Assembly (NCBI RefSeq): GCF_900107675.1
Contig: NZ_FNRI01000004.1
Location: forward strand, 248,001 to 312,000
Reading direction: 5' to 3'
DNA length: 64,000 nucleotides
Source of the DNA: Alistipes timonensis JC136
GTDB taxonomy: Bacteria > Bacteroidota > Bacteroidia > Bacteroidales > Rikenellaceae
Both the position numbers and the translations under genes were made by a program. Positions 17,826-25,152 of the stretch are shown here, piece after piece. The notes below the pieces were generated by a model, which worked only from the letters and a program-made list of their open reading frames with translations, was not told where the DNA came from and did not search any database. Numbering within the stretch: the stretch's first letter is position 1; every line of letters begins with the position of its first letter.

Positions 17826-17860
17826 ACTACCCGCCCATTGGAAGATGGGTGGGTAGTTTG
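17826..17860 (+). terminator. Terminator after the integrase operon
   Basis: ACTACCCGCCCAT (17826-17838) pairs with ATGGGTGGGTAGT (17845-17857) with one G-U and a 6-base loop; a TTTG-TTT run follows. Confidence 0.85.
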
Positions 17861-17894
17861 TTTGGAATCAGTTGATTATAGATTTATCATTGTG

Positions 17895-17902
17895 TAGTTT
17901 TG
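17895..17902 (+). promoter_or_regulatory. -7 box before the DUF3853 gene
   Basis: TAGTTTTG matches TAnnTTTG, 57 bases before the ATG at 17960, and directly follows a terminator. It would drive the replication module. Confidence 0.5.
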
Positions 17903-17959
17903 TTTCCGCAGAGCAGTATACTGGCCAGATACGTCGATGCAAAAATTAAAAATTATACA

Positions 17960-18238
17960 ATGATACACGTACTATTAAAGAAACCGGTGTGGCAGATGAA
18001 CGGGGAGGAACTTTTGGAACTCCAACGTTTAGCCGCACCCCAAAGAGTTGAATCCGCCGAGGTAAAGGAGCCTCGATTGGTCTATGGTCTGCGTGGGTTG
18101 TGCGAACTACTCGGCTGTTCGCGCACTACTGCGAATAAGATTAAGCACGATCCTCGTTTGCGGGGATGCTACTCGCAGGCAGGGAAGAAAATCGTATTCG
18201 ATGCCGAAAAGGTACTTAAAGCGTTAGGAAGGGAATAA
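17960..18238 (+). CDS. DUF3853 / excisionase-like helix-turn-helix protein
   Basis: The ATG at 17960 gives 92 residues; the frame is open further upstream, but that extension reads through the promoter region. The N-terminus KPVWQMNGEELLELQRL is characteristic of DUF3853 proteins. It is followed by YGLRGLCELLGCSRTTANKIKHDPRL, a winged-helix/AlpA-type DNA-binding segment, and by a beta wing ending in KKIVFDAEKVLKAL. Such proteins accompany D5-type primase genes in Bacteroidota elements and probably act as an excisionase or regulator. It sits 2 bases before the primase gene. Confidence 0.8.
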   Translation: MIHVLLKKPVWQMNGEELLELQRLAAPQRVESAEVKEPRLVYGLRGLCELLGCSRTTANKIKHDPRLRGCYSQAGKKIVFDAEKVLKALGRE

Positions 18239-18240
18239 GT

Positions 18241-19722
18241 ATGGGAACGATTAATTATGCAGAACTACAACAGGATATACTGAATACCTTGGTGAAACAG
18301 GTAACTCCTGTCAATTTCAAGAATTTGGCTTACCCCGAAGCGAAGCTGCTCCAAAAACAGCTTGCCGGATGCGCCCCTGACAGCGATATGGCGCAGAGCA
18401 TTCAGAAGAAACTGTTGAAAATGAAAGTCAATGAAAAACACTACGTGATTTTCACCATTGAGGAGATTGCGAGGTTGGCCGAAAAAAACGATTGGGGGCT
18501 GTGCCGCAATCAGAACGAAATATACCTGTATAACGGGATGTTCTGGTCGAGGCTCGATGTCGATGCCTTCCAGAAATTTCTGTTGAAAGCCTCGGAGCGG
18601 ATGGGCGTTCCTATCGTATCGTCCAAATACTACCAATTCGGGAAGAAACTGTTCGAACAGTTTATGATGCAGTCCTATTTGCAAAGCCCGGCGGCCAATT
18701 CCAATGTGGTGCTTATAAATCTACTGAACGGAACGTATGAGATTAGAAACGGTCAGGGGAAACTGCGGAAATTCTGCAAGGATGATTTTCTGACGCATCA
18801 GCTCCCTTTCAAATACAATCCAGATGCGGCGGCTCCTCTCTTCGACAAATACCTGTCCAAAGTACAGCCGGATGAATCCGCCCGAAAGGTGCTGGCCGAA
18901 TACATCGGCTACCTCTTTATAAAGACGGGCAATACGATTCTGAAAGAGGAAAAGGCATTGATGCTCTACGGCGGCGGCGCGAACGGTAAGTCGGTGTTCT
19001 TCGAAATTGTAAACGCCCTGCTCGGCGCTGAAAATGTCATCTGTCATTCGTTGCAGGATTTGACCGATGGGAGTGGATATTACCGGGCGCAGTTAGCGAA
19101 TAAGTTGGTGAACTATGCGAGTGAAATCAATGGCAAATTGGAGTCGTCCATATTTAAGCAACTTGTTTCCGGTGAGCCTGTGTCGGCCCGGTTGCCCTAT
19201 GGCAAGCCGTTTCATCTTACGCACTATGCCCGGCTTATTTTTAACTGTAATGAACTTCCGAGAGGTAACGAGTTTACGGATGCTTATTTCCGTCGGTTTC
19301 TGATTGTCCCTTTCGATGTAACGATTCCGCCCGAAGAACAGATTAAGGACTTACATAGCCGGATTATCGAAAACGAGCTTGCCGGAGTATTCAATTGGGT
19401 GCTTCGCGGACTTGCAAGACTTCTGAAACAGAATGGATTTACCGAATGTATTGCTGCGCGAAAAGCCGTTGAAGATTACAGATTGCAGTCCGACAGTTTG
19501 AGGCAGTTCCTGAACGACGAGAGGTATAAATCGGATGTCAATGTGAAAACAAAAATTGTCGATTTATATATCGAATATAAATACTATTGTCAGGAAAACG
19601 GGTTTTACCATTTGACCAAACCCAATTTCATCAAGCGGCTTAAATCATACGGTATTCAGGTTTCGACGATAAACGTGGGTAATGTTGCGTATTTGAAGAA
19701 ACATAAATCCGATGAAGAATAA
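18241..19722 (+). CDS. D5/P4-type primase C-terminal helicase (phage/plasmid SF3 helicase)
   Basis: The 493-residue protein has a D5_N region in its middle and an SF3 helicase core. Walker A reads YGGGANGKSVFFEI, with Lys250. LVNYASEINGKLESSIFKQLVSGEP follows (Walker B plus B'), then RLIFNCNELP with the sensor Asn. The C-terminal stretch DLYIEYKYYCQENGFYHLTKPNFIKRL is a winged-helix tail. It should unwind the element's origin during replication after excision. There is no obvious primase catalytic domain in this protein; the neighbouring VirE_N/PriCT-like protein may supply part of that function. Confidence 0.9.
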   Translation: MGTINYAELQQDILNTLVKQVTPVNFKNLAYPEAKLLQKQLAGCAPDSDMAQSIQKKLLKMKVNEKHYVIFTIEEIARLAEKNDWGLCRNQNEIYLYNGMFWSRLDVDAFQKFLLKASERMGVPIVSSKYYQFGKKLFEQFMMQSYLQSPAANSNVVLINLLNGTYEIRNGQGKLRKFCKDDFLTHQLPFKYNPDAAAPLFDKYLSKVQPDESARKVLAEYIGYLFIKTGNTILKEEKALMLYGGGANGKSVFFEIVNALLGAENVICHSLQDLTDGSGYYRAQLANKLVNYASEINGKLESSIFKQLVSGEPVSARLPYGKPFHLTHYARLIFNCNELPRGNEFTDAYFRRFLIVPFDVTIPPEEQIKDLHSRIIENELAGVFNWVLRGLARLLKQNGFTECIAARKAVEDYRLQSDSLRQFLNDERYKSDVNVKTKIVDLYIEYKYYCQENGFYHLTKPNFIKRLKSYGIQVSTINVGNVAYLKKHKSDEE

Positions 19723-19801
19723 ATTTCATTCTAAATCTTCATAAAATTAACCTTCTTAACCATTCGGCCAACCTTGGGCCGAAGTATTAAAAGTTTTCGG
19801 C

Positions 19802-20728
19802 ATGAAAAACAGACTGGATGTAGCTGTCAGCTACTACGAGCACATCTATACAAAATTCCCGGTAAGAGCGACTCTAATCGACCTCTTGACCACAAATCGC
19901 TACAAATCCTGTGTTCTGGCTGTCCGGACAGAATTAGACGCAAGGAAGAAAAAGGAGTTGAAAACTCGACTGCCTGCATTCACGCCGTCAGGTTTGTTCC
20001 GGGGCGGGGCGGCAAACACGTTGCTGAAACCCACCGGACTGATTTGTATGGACATCGACAGGAAAGATAATCTGCAGATCGAGGGGTATGACAGGTTGAA
20101 AGATCAGCTCGGTAGACTACCTTATGTCGCATTTTGCGGACGGTCTGTCGGCGGTGAAGGATACTATGCGATTGTCCCTATAGCGCAGCCTAACAAGCTA
20201 CTGTTGCATTTCCGGAGTTTGCAGACCAAGTTTTCCGCGATGGGGATTACCATAGACCCGTCCTGTTGTGACATTTCCCGAAAACGGTTCGTGTCTTACG
20301 ATCCGGAGCCATATATCAACCAAGAGGCTGAAATATACGAGGGATTGACGGACGGCGCGGCTGTGCCTGACATTACCGGGAACGCAACTCTACCCGGAAC
20401 GGACAGCGAAGACGAACCGCTGAAAGAGGTGCTCAAGTATATCCAGATAATCGAGCAGAAAAAGGTAGATATTACCGCAGGTTATGCAAATTGGCTGCGG
20501 ATAGGCTATGCGTTGCATAACGCCTTCGGGGATTTCGGCCGGGAGTTATTTCATCGGGTCAGCAGTTTCCATCCCCGGTACAGCTATGTCGAAACGGATA
20601 GGTTGTTTAGCGGCCTTTCGAAAGGAAACTGCGCAAATCAGGTAACCATTCGCTCGTTCTTCTATTTTGTTCGCCAACATGGGTTGGATGCGGCTGCTGA
20701 CTTTGGGGTTAGTGATGAGAAAGGTTAA
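19802..20728 (+). CDS. VirE_N / BT4734-like protein with PriCT_2-type C-terminus
   Basis: The 308-residue product has a first half like VirE N-terminal/BT4734 proteins: LFRGGAANTLLKPTGLICMDIDRKDN with its Asp-x-Asp, and later ITIDPSCCDISRKRFVSYDP. This fold is related to the archaeo-eukaryotic primase palm. The C-terminus (YANWLRIGYALHNAFGDFGRELFHRVS) matches the PriCT_2 helix bundle that couples primases to helicases. Together with the upstream SF3 helicase it forms a split primase-helicase module for replication of the excised element. Catalytic primase activity is inference from the domain relation. Confidence 0.8.
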   Translation: MKNRLDVAVSYYEHIYTKFPVRATLIDLLTTNRYKSCVLAVRTELDARKKKELKTRLPAFTPSGLFRGGAANTLLKPTGLICMDIDRKDNLQIEGYDRLKDQLGRLPYVAFCGRSVGGEGYYAIVPIAQPNKLLLHFRSLQTKFSAMGITIDPSCCDISRKRFVSYDPEPYINQEAEIYEGLTDGAAVPDITGNATLPGTDSEDEPLKEVLKYIQIIEQKKVDITAGYANWLRIGYALHNAFGDFGRELFHRVSSFHPRYSYVETDRLFSGLSKGNCANQVTIRSFFYFVRQHGLDAAADFGVSDEKG

Positions 20729-21034
20729 AAATATGAACCTGTCGAAAATAGATTTAATTTTCATTCTTTTATTTGAATAGACCATATATGCGCATTTTAA
20801 ATGGTCAGGTAATGGATTTCTTTGGGTTGAAGTGTTTTGTTGTCCTATAATGAAAGAAAACGGCCATTTCGCATGGGGTATGATATCTTTTCGGAATAGG
20901 GTTCGATAAAATGTGCATAAAGACCATGTTTCTGTACGCGGAATTGTCGCGCGCAGTGCTGACGCCCGCGCGATGTCCTGCGAATACGACAAATACAGTT
21001 GAAGTACTGGGCTTTTATCTGTCGGAATTTTCAC
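20729..21034. other. Non-coding interval between replication module and cargo
   Basis: No convincing gene. A small GC-rich island in AT-rich surroundings holds the inverted repeat TCGCGCG (20947-20953) / CGCGCGA (20967-20973) with a 13-base spacer. It could be a protein-binding site or an origin part. The minus-strand open frame through it looks like antisense noise. Confidence 0.4.
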
Positions 21035-21042
21035 TATCTTTG
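21035..21042 (+). promoter_or_regulatory. -7 box of the predicted cargo RNA
   Basis: TATCTTTG matches TAnnTTTG exactly and sits directly before the structured segment, placing a start site near 21049. The -33 region is weak. Confidence 0.55.
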
Positions 21043-21048
21043 CAGTTA

Positions 21049-21213
21049 CATAGCGTTACGCTATTGTTGCTCGCAGAAAAACGACCAATTTTTTAGGCAA
21101 CTGAATAGACGATAATAGATGGAAACGCCTTCGCTTGGCGCGGGCTTTTCTTATTCTATTCAGGGTGCTTGGTCGTACCTTCTGCAGATAGGATTAGACC
21201 TGCGCCTTTTTTA
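21049..21213 (+). ncRNA. Predicted structured RNA / structured leader of the 216-aa cargo gene
   Basis: Nested complementary segments build a rod of about 113 bases. They are GCAGAA 21073-21078 with TTCTGC 21180-21185; ACGACCAA 21081-21088 with TTGGTCGT 21169-21176; GCA 21097-21099 with TGC 21166-21168; and CTGAATAGA 21101-21109 with TCTATTCAG 21155-21163. Inside are ATAA/TTAT, GAAA/TTTC and an apical CGCC-GGCG hairpin (21126-21140). A separate 5' hairpin ATAGCG-TTA-CGCTAT is at 21050-21064. A T6 run at 21207-21212 could end a short transcript. A -7 box precedes it. It matches no RNA family I know. It could instead be a cis leader of the downstream gene, or a single-strand DNA feature of the element. 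Confidence 0.5.
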
Positions 21214-21256
21214 TTGGTGCGGTTCAACTCTAATTACAAGGACAGACCAAGCCAAT

Positions 21257-21907
21257 ATGGATTACAGCCGCTGCAAGCAGATACTACACGACTTCTATTC
21301 CGAGAATGGAATAATCGACCGTTTCGAAAGGAACAACCTCTATTTGGAAAAAGCTTTTCACGAGATTAACGAAATGTGGTTTCGAAATCTGGAGTGTATA
21401 AAAGAGGTCAAATACCTAATGATAGCCGAAGCCCCTTTATGGGGTAAAGACAAAAGCTATATCTACAATCCCGAAACGAAAAATACGTCGTTTTTCTACA
21501 AGAGCGACTTGGAATATGTACTGAATATTCAAATCGCCGACAAGCAGGATTTTATAAACTATTGCAATGAAATAGGGTTGCTTATCATTGATATTTCGCC
21601 TTTTGCCCTCAACACAGAGGATACGATTATTAATTATCGCAGTATTAGTGCAAGTCAGTATCGTAAACTCGTAAAAAATACCTTCCCATTCTATTTTGAA
21701 CAGAAATTAAAGGCAGTCAGTAATAAAAAATCAGACTCTATTAAGGCATTCTTCCGGTACGCAAGAGTGAAGAAACGATTCCTGCCATTAATCTCAGAAG
21801 CCCTAATCGATTACCATTTCATTAAATCGGCAAATGAGATTTCAGACATATCAAAACGGGGATGGAATGTGGACAAAAATAAGATCAAACAATTATTAGT
21901 TTTGTGA
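21257..21907 (+). CDS. Unknown cargo protein (216 aa), possible uracil-DNA-glycosylase-like fold
   Basis: The start at 21257 (MDYSRCKQIL) is preferred. The frame is open up to 21119, but that extension would translate the RNA-like structure and has no protein-like character. Two hydrophobic strands stand out: VKYLMIAEAPLWG (residues 51-63) and LLIIDISPFALN (108-119). The first resembles the strand-plus-EAP loop of the uracil-DNA-glycosylase superfamily, and the second could be its next core strand. This is a weak resemblance, not an identification. The C-terminal 90 residues are helical and basic. It is convergent with the DGQHR gene (4 bases between stops) and lies in the cargo slot. I do not recognise the family. 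Confidence 0.65.
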   Translation: MDYSRCKQILHDFYSENGIIDRFERNNLYLEKAFHEINEMWFRNLECIKEVKYLMIAEAPLWGKDKSYIYNPETKNTSFFYKSDLEYVLNIQIADKQDFINYCNEIGLLIIDISPFALNTEDTIINYRSISASQYRKLVKNTFPFYFEQKLKAVSNKKSDSIKAFFRYARVKKRFLPLISEALIDYHFIKSANEISDISKRGWNVDKNKIKQLLVL

Positions 21908-21911
21908 GAAT

Positions 21912-23657
21912 CTATTCATCAAAGCATTCTTTATAGATTTTTTCTGCTAATTTATTATATTGACTTGATTTAAACTCTTCGAAATTAATAGTTGCGATGG
22001 GAGCTAGTTTCTTTAAGTAAAATTCCGAATTGCCAGTTTTATTATTTGCAATCAATTTTCTTAAGCAAATTATAAATCCATTTATTACTGTTGTTGAAAG
22101 GACTCTGTTTGGATTGTTTCTGTCTGAGGTCCAATTACCTGCATTACTTGTGATTATTTTTATAGGTAAAAAGAATTCGTTAATCTCTTTTACACAAAAA
22201 CTCTTATATTCATCTAATAATCTTATCTCTTCCCCTTTTAATAACCCAGATTTATGCGGATTCGCCCATAAGCAATATAAACTATCATTTCCACTTAATT
22301 TTACTAGCGATTTTACACCAAAACTTACAATAGAGGTTGTTTTGACTTTATCCTTGTCAAAGAAACTAGTTTCAAAGACATCTAGCAATGGTCCCTCTTC
22401 ATTCAATTTCATTATGACAGACCTAGCTATTGATTCGGACGAGAATGGGCGTAATAATAGTCCTATCTTCTGTTTTAATTCAGTCTTCGCATTCGCTTGA
22501 TTGGAATTAATCTCTAAAAATAATTTTGCTTCAAATTCTGTTTTCTCTTGCGTCGATATACTGTCTGGGTAGATAATGCCACTAACCAGCATATTCTGCT
22601 GGTCTCGTAAGAGACTTATTATTTTCTCACTGGACGAATTTGGATTATCTTCGTGGTAGGCATATACTCTATGTTGACCATCAATTAATCCAATAGTGTT
22701 GTATCTGTTGGGTATTTGTATTTCTACAGGTTGAGTTTTATTTAATTTGGATGGATCTACAATTTGGCCTGTGCTTTTATCTATCAATTTTGTATCCGAC
22801 GGAAGTGTGACTAGTAAATTATTTATAAACACTCTACGTTCATGAACCAGATACTCACGGATCGAAGTCATTTTTTTGGCAACCAGCATCCTTTGATAAA
22901 CACCCAATGAATCATTCCATCCATCTTGTCTCAATACATACGACTTTTCGAGTAGTTCTTTAGGTGCTATATAAAAAGAAACAACTTTATATCCTCTTTT
23001 AAAGTTACTCGCCGATTCAGGAAGAACTGTGCCTGCTACTTTGCAATATTCGGATAAATTCGAAAAAACATTCTGACCAATATCTTCTGTTTTTAATCTC
23101 ATAAAGTTAAATAACTCATATTTAGCTGACAGTTTAATGCGATTAACAACTTCTTGAAAGTATTTTACAATGGGATAGTCCAAGTAGATCAGATATGGTA
23201 AGTGCTGTTTATATTCTTTGTTAAGATGATACTTTGAACAATAAATCTGTATAACCCTATAATGATCAATTCCATAATAATTGCCCAATGCTTCTTTGAA
23301 TGAGCTGAAATGCTCTTTCAGGTATTCAATAAATCCCTGTTTGTCTCCTTGGATTAAGTCATATAAAACTTTTTTAGGGAGCAGGTGCTCACCCAATTCT
23401 TTAGATTTCACAGTATATTCAACGAGTACTATGATATTCTGATAAACAAAAACATCATCAAAATCGCCTTTTCTGCCTTTGAATTCTATTTCTTTGTCAG
23501 CAATGTTAGGTACCCTAGAGAATCCGGCTTTAGTGAAAATACTTTGAATCTCTTGCGTGTGTTTTTTCTTCTCAATTTGATGAGTAGTTAGCTTGACTTT
23601 CTTCCGTTTCTTTATTGTTGCCATACCTCGCACCTTATTATTCATAATCTTTTTCAT
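21912..23657 (-). CDS. DGQHR-domain protein with possible N-terminal nuclease-like region
   Basis: The motif GLIDGQHRVYAY (Asp-Gly-Gln-His-Arg at 326-330 of the 581-residue frame) identifies the DGQHR/DndB-related superfamily, known from DNA-modification regulators and defence islands. The N-terminal third contains GDFDDVFVYQNIIVLVEYT. Asp residues followed by a hydrophobic strand and Glu recall the PD-(D/E)xK nuclease core, although the usual Lys is a Thr. The gene overlaps the methyltransferase stop. Starts at 23657, 23645 (8-base overlap) or 23624 (after AAGGTGCGAGG) are all possible. It is strongly AT-rich compared with the host. Pairing with a methyltransferase suggests a restriction-modification-like or modification-sensing system. 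That role is inference. Confidence 0.8.
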   Translation of the reverse strand: MKKIMNNKVRGMATIKKRKKVKLTTHQIEKKKHTQEIQSIFTKAGFSRVPNIADKEIEFKGRKGDFDDVFVYQNIIVLVEYTVKSKELGEHLLPKKVLYDLIQGDKQGFIEYLKEHFSSFKEALGNYYGIDHYRVIQIYCSKYHLNKEYKQHLPYLIYLDYPIVKYFQEVVNRIKLSAKYELFNFMRLKTEDIGQNVFSNLSEYCKVAGTVLPESASNFKRGYKVVSFYIAPKELLEKSYVLRQDGWNDSLGVYQRMLVAKKMTSIREYLVHERRVFINNLLVTLPSDTKLIDKSTGQIVDPSKLNKTQPVEIQIPNRYNTIGLIDGQHRVYAYHEDNPNSSSEKIISLLRDQQNMLVSGIIYPDSISTQEKTEFEAKLFLEINSNQANAKTELKQKIGLLLRPFSSESIARSVIMKLNEEGPLLDVFETSFFDKDKVKTTSIVSFGVKSLVKLSGNDSLYCLWANPHKSGLLKGEEIRLLDEYKSFCVKEINEFFLPIKIITSNAGNWTSDRNNPNRVLSTTVINGFIICLRKLIANNKTGNSEFYLKKLAPIATINFEEFKSSQYNKLAEKIYKECFDE

Positions 23658-24900
23658 TAAGAGCGACCATTATTTCACTGACGATCGGATGTAATAATGC
23701 CGTTGTATTGTCTAATATCACATTAGTAAAACAATGTGTAGATTTTAATGAATAGGCATACAACTTTTTATCGGCTATTATTTCTGTAAATGCGATTTCA
23801 TCATTGGTAATTTGGAATTCTGGAGCTATCCCGAACTTTGATAAGGGTGCTTTGGTAATCAAAGTATTTATTTCTGCTTGCAACTTATCTGTATTTGCAT
23901 CCGCCGTTACTAGGAATCGATATGTAGCATTTACTAGAATGGTGTGTTTTTGAGAAGTTTTCTCTGCCTTTTGAACAAACACACATCTAATGTCATTGTT
24001 ATTTTTCTTTTGTAATCCAAGAAGAATGATTTTTGCATACTTTAGTATTCTCAAATCCAAGATTAGCTCTTGGAATTTGGTTTGCTTTAAGCACGTTGCA
24101 GATTCTTTTTCATATGCGCTTATTCGTTCAGCAGATAGATCCGTGATATATTTCTCAAACATTTTAATATATTCCGGATTTAGTTCAAATCCAAGATACC
24201 GTCTTTTCATAAAATGGGCAACTGCCGGAACAGTACCAGAGCCAGCAAAAGGATCCAATACCACAGAATTCTCATCCGTTGTAATTTTGATAATCTGTTC
24301 TATCATTCTTTCTGGCAGAGGACAGAAATGGCTCCTATAGCTATTGCCCCACGAGCCTTGAGTTGGGATTTCAAATTTCCAAATACCCGTAGGTGTTTTA
24401 CCTTTAGGGTTGTATCGCTCAGGGTATTTTACCCACCACTTTTTTAAGTTCTCATAATCTCGAACCCGGTCTATATGGAAAGTGTATTCTTTTGACTTGG
24501 AAAAGAATAAAATGTATTCAAATATATTTCGCATCTGTCCTTGATGTGCCCAAGGGACAGTTTTATCTTTCTCCCATATTATTATTTCTTGTAATTTCCA
24601 GCCTATTTCAGCCATCTTCTTTGAGAAATCAAATGGCAATGGGATTACTTCATCATTTCTTCTAAATGCGTCAATAATTATCCATAGAGTGCCATTGTTT
24701 TTTGTGCAATGGTAGACGTTTTCGAATACTATTTTTAAGTCATTTAGATATTGATCATATTGTTGTCCATATCCAATTTGTCCTTCGTAACCATAATCTT
24801 TTAGATCAAAATAAGGTGGTGAAGAAATGGTGACGTCAACAATTTCGTCATTTAATATTGTCGAAATCTGTCTTGCATCGATGTTGTATATGGTATTCAT
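23638..24900 (-). CDS. Site-specific DNA methyltransferase, beta-class (SPPY motif)
   Basis: The 420-residue protein has the catalytic motif IV SPPY at residues 27-30 near the N-terminus. The SAM-binding motif I is later, in VVLDPFAGSGT (DPFAGSGT at 216-223). This is the order of beta-class N6-adenine/N4-cytosine methyltransferases; SPPY is most often seen in N4-cytosine enzymes. The core ends near residue 250, and about 170 further residues form an extra C-terminal domain without a motif I recognise. A well-formed promoter lies just upstream. The DGQHR gene follows with overlap. The target sequence cannot be predicted. The ATG at 24900 is preferred to a TTG one codon upstream. Confidence 0.92.
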   Translation of the reverse strand: MNTIYNIDARQISTILNDEIVDVTISSPPYFDLKDYGYEGQIGYGQQYDQYLNDLKIVFENVYHCTKNNGTLWIIIDAFRRNDEVIPLPFDFSKKMAEIGWKLQEIIIWEKDKTVPWAHQGQMRNIFEYILFFSKSKEYTFHIDRVRDYENLKKWWVKYPERYNPKGKTPTGIWKFEIPTQGSWGNSYRSHFCPLPERMIEQIIKITTDENSVVLDPFAGSGTVPAVAHFMKRRYLGFELNPEYIKMFEKYITDLSAERISAYEKESATCLKQTKFQELILDLRILKYAKIILLGLQKKNNNDIRCVFVQKAEKTSQKHTILVNATYRFLVTADANTDKLQAEINTLITKAPLSKFGIAPEFQITNDEIAFTEIIADKKLYAYSLKSTHCFTNVILDNTTALLHPIVSEIMVALNEKDYE

Positions 24901-24925
24901 CAAGTTAGGAATTCAAAATGATAAA

Positions 24926-24956
24926 CAAATTTACAATATTATTTTAGATATACAAA
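24926..24956 (-). promoter_or_regulatory. Promoter of the methyltransferase-DGQHR operon
   Basis: Read on the minus strand: TTTG at 24956-24953, 19 bases, then TAAATTTG at 24933-24926. This is a full match to the Bacteroidota consensus, 26 bases before the ATG. Confidence 0.8.
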
Positions 24957-24962
24957 GAAAAC

Positions 24963-25009
24963 AAAAGCACACAGTTTCTACGTTTGTGTGCGTAAAACTG
25001 TGCGCTTTT
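24963..25009 (-). terminator. Hairpin at the element's right end, likely terminator of tRNA-Ser(CGA)
   Basis: AAAAGC-A-CACAGTTT (24963-24977) pairs with AAACTGTG-C-GCTTTT (24995-25009), 14 pairs with one mismatch, loop 17 bases. Read leftward it follows the tRNA 3' end and is followed by TTTTG-TTTTC, so the element supplies the tRNA terminator. It may also be an integrase arm site. Confidence 0.65.
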
Positions 25010-25039
25010 TCTGCAATTGATTGATAATCAATACTTACT

Positions 25040-25052
25040 GCGGAGAGAGAGG
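25040..25052. repeat. attR, 13-bp direct repeat inside the tRNA 3' end
   Basis: GCGGAGAGAGAGG identical to attL at 15570-15582; it covers the discriminator, acceptor 3' strand and first T-arm bases of tRNA-Ser(CGA), so the tRNA stays intact. Confidence 0.85.
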
Positions 25053-25127
25053 GATTCGAACCCCCGGTACAGTTGCCCGTACACCGCATTTCGAGTGCGG
25101 CCCGATCGACCACTCCGGCATCTCTCC
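25041..25127 (-). tRNA. tRNA-Ser (anticodon CGA), integration target
   Basis: Minus strand: acceptor GGAGAGA pairs with TCTCTCC, discriminator G. The anticodon stem CCGCA/TGCGG encloses CTCGAAA, so the anticodon is CGA. There is a long variable arm (GTACGGGC...) and the T arm GGGGGTTCGAATCCCTC. CCA is not encoded. Its 3' end is the attachment site of the element to its left. Confidence 0.95.
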
Positions 25128-25152
25128 TTTTTCGGTCGCGGGAGAAGGACTC

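Larger units (their letters stand above)
15570..25052. mobile_element. 9.5-kb satellite-like integrative element in tRNA-Ser(CGA)
   Basis: A 13-bp direct repeat GCGGAGAGAGAGG occurs at 15570-15582 and at 25040-25052. The right copy is the 3' end of tRNA-Ser(CGA). Between the copies lie a tyrosine integrase near the left end, a DUF3853 protein, a D5/P4-type primase-helicase, a VirE_N/BT4734-like protein, and an AT-rich cargo (about 20.7-24.9 kb). The base composition drops visibly against the GC-rich flanks. I saw no relaxase, coupling protein, capsid or terminase gene. The element therefore probably depends on a helper for transfer, like P4/PICI-type satellites. Boundaries are firm to within the repeat; the satellite label is inference. 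Confidence 0.88.

Noticed and set aside
20546..21034. 162-codon minus-strand frame near the element's non-coding interval
   Set aside because: It overlaps the VirE_N-like gene antisense, has no promoter and shows random composition.
21049..21213. Structured segment as a retron msr-msd
   Set aside because: No reverse transcriptase gene anywhere in the element.
21119..21256. N-terminal extension of the 216-aa cargo protein from the ATG at 21119
   Set aside because: The segment coincides with paired RNA-like arms and encodes no protein-like pattern; kept only as a note.
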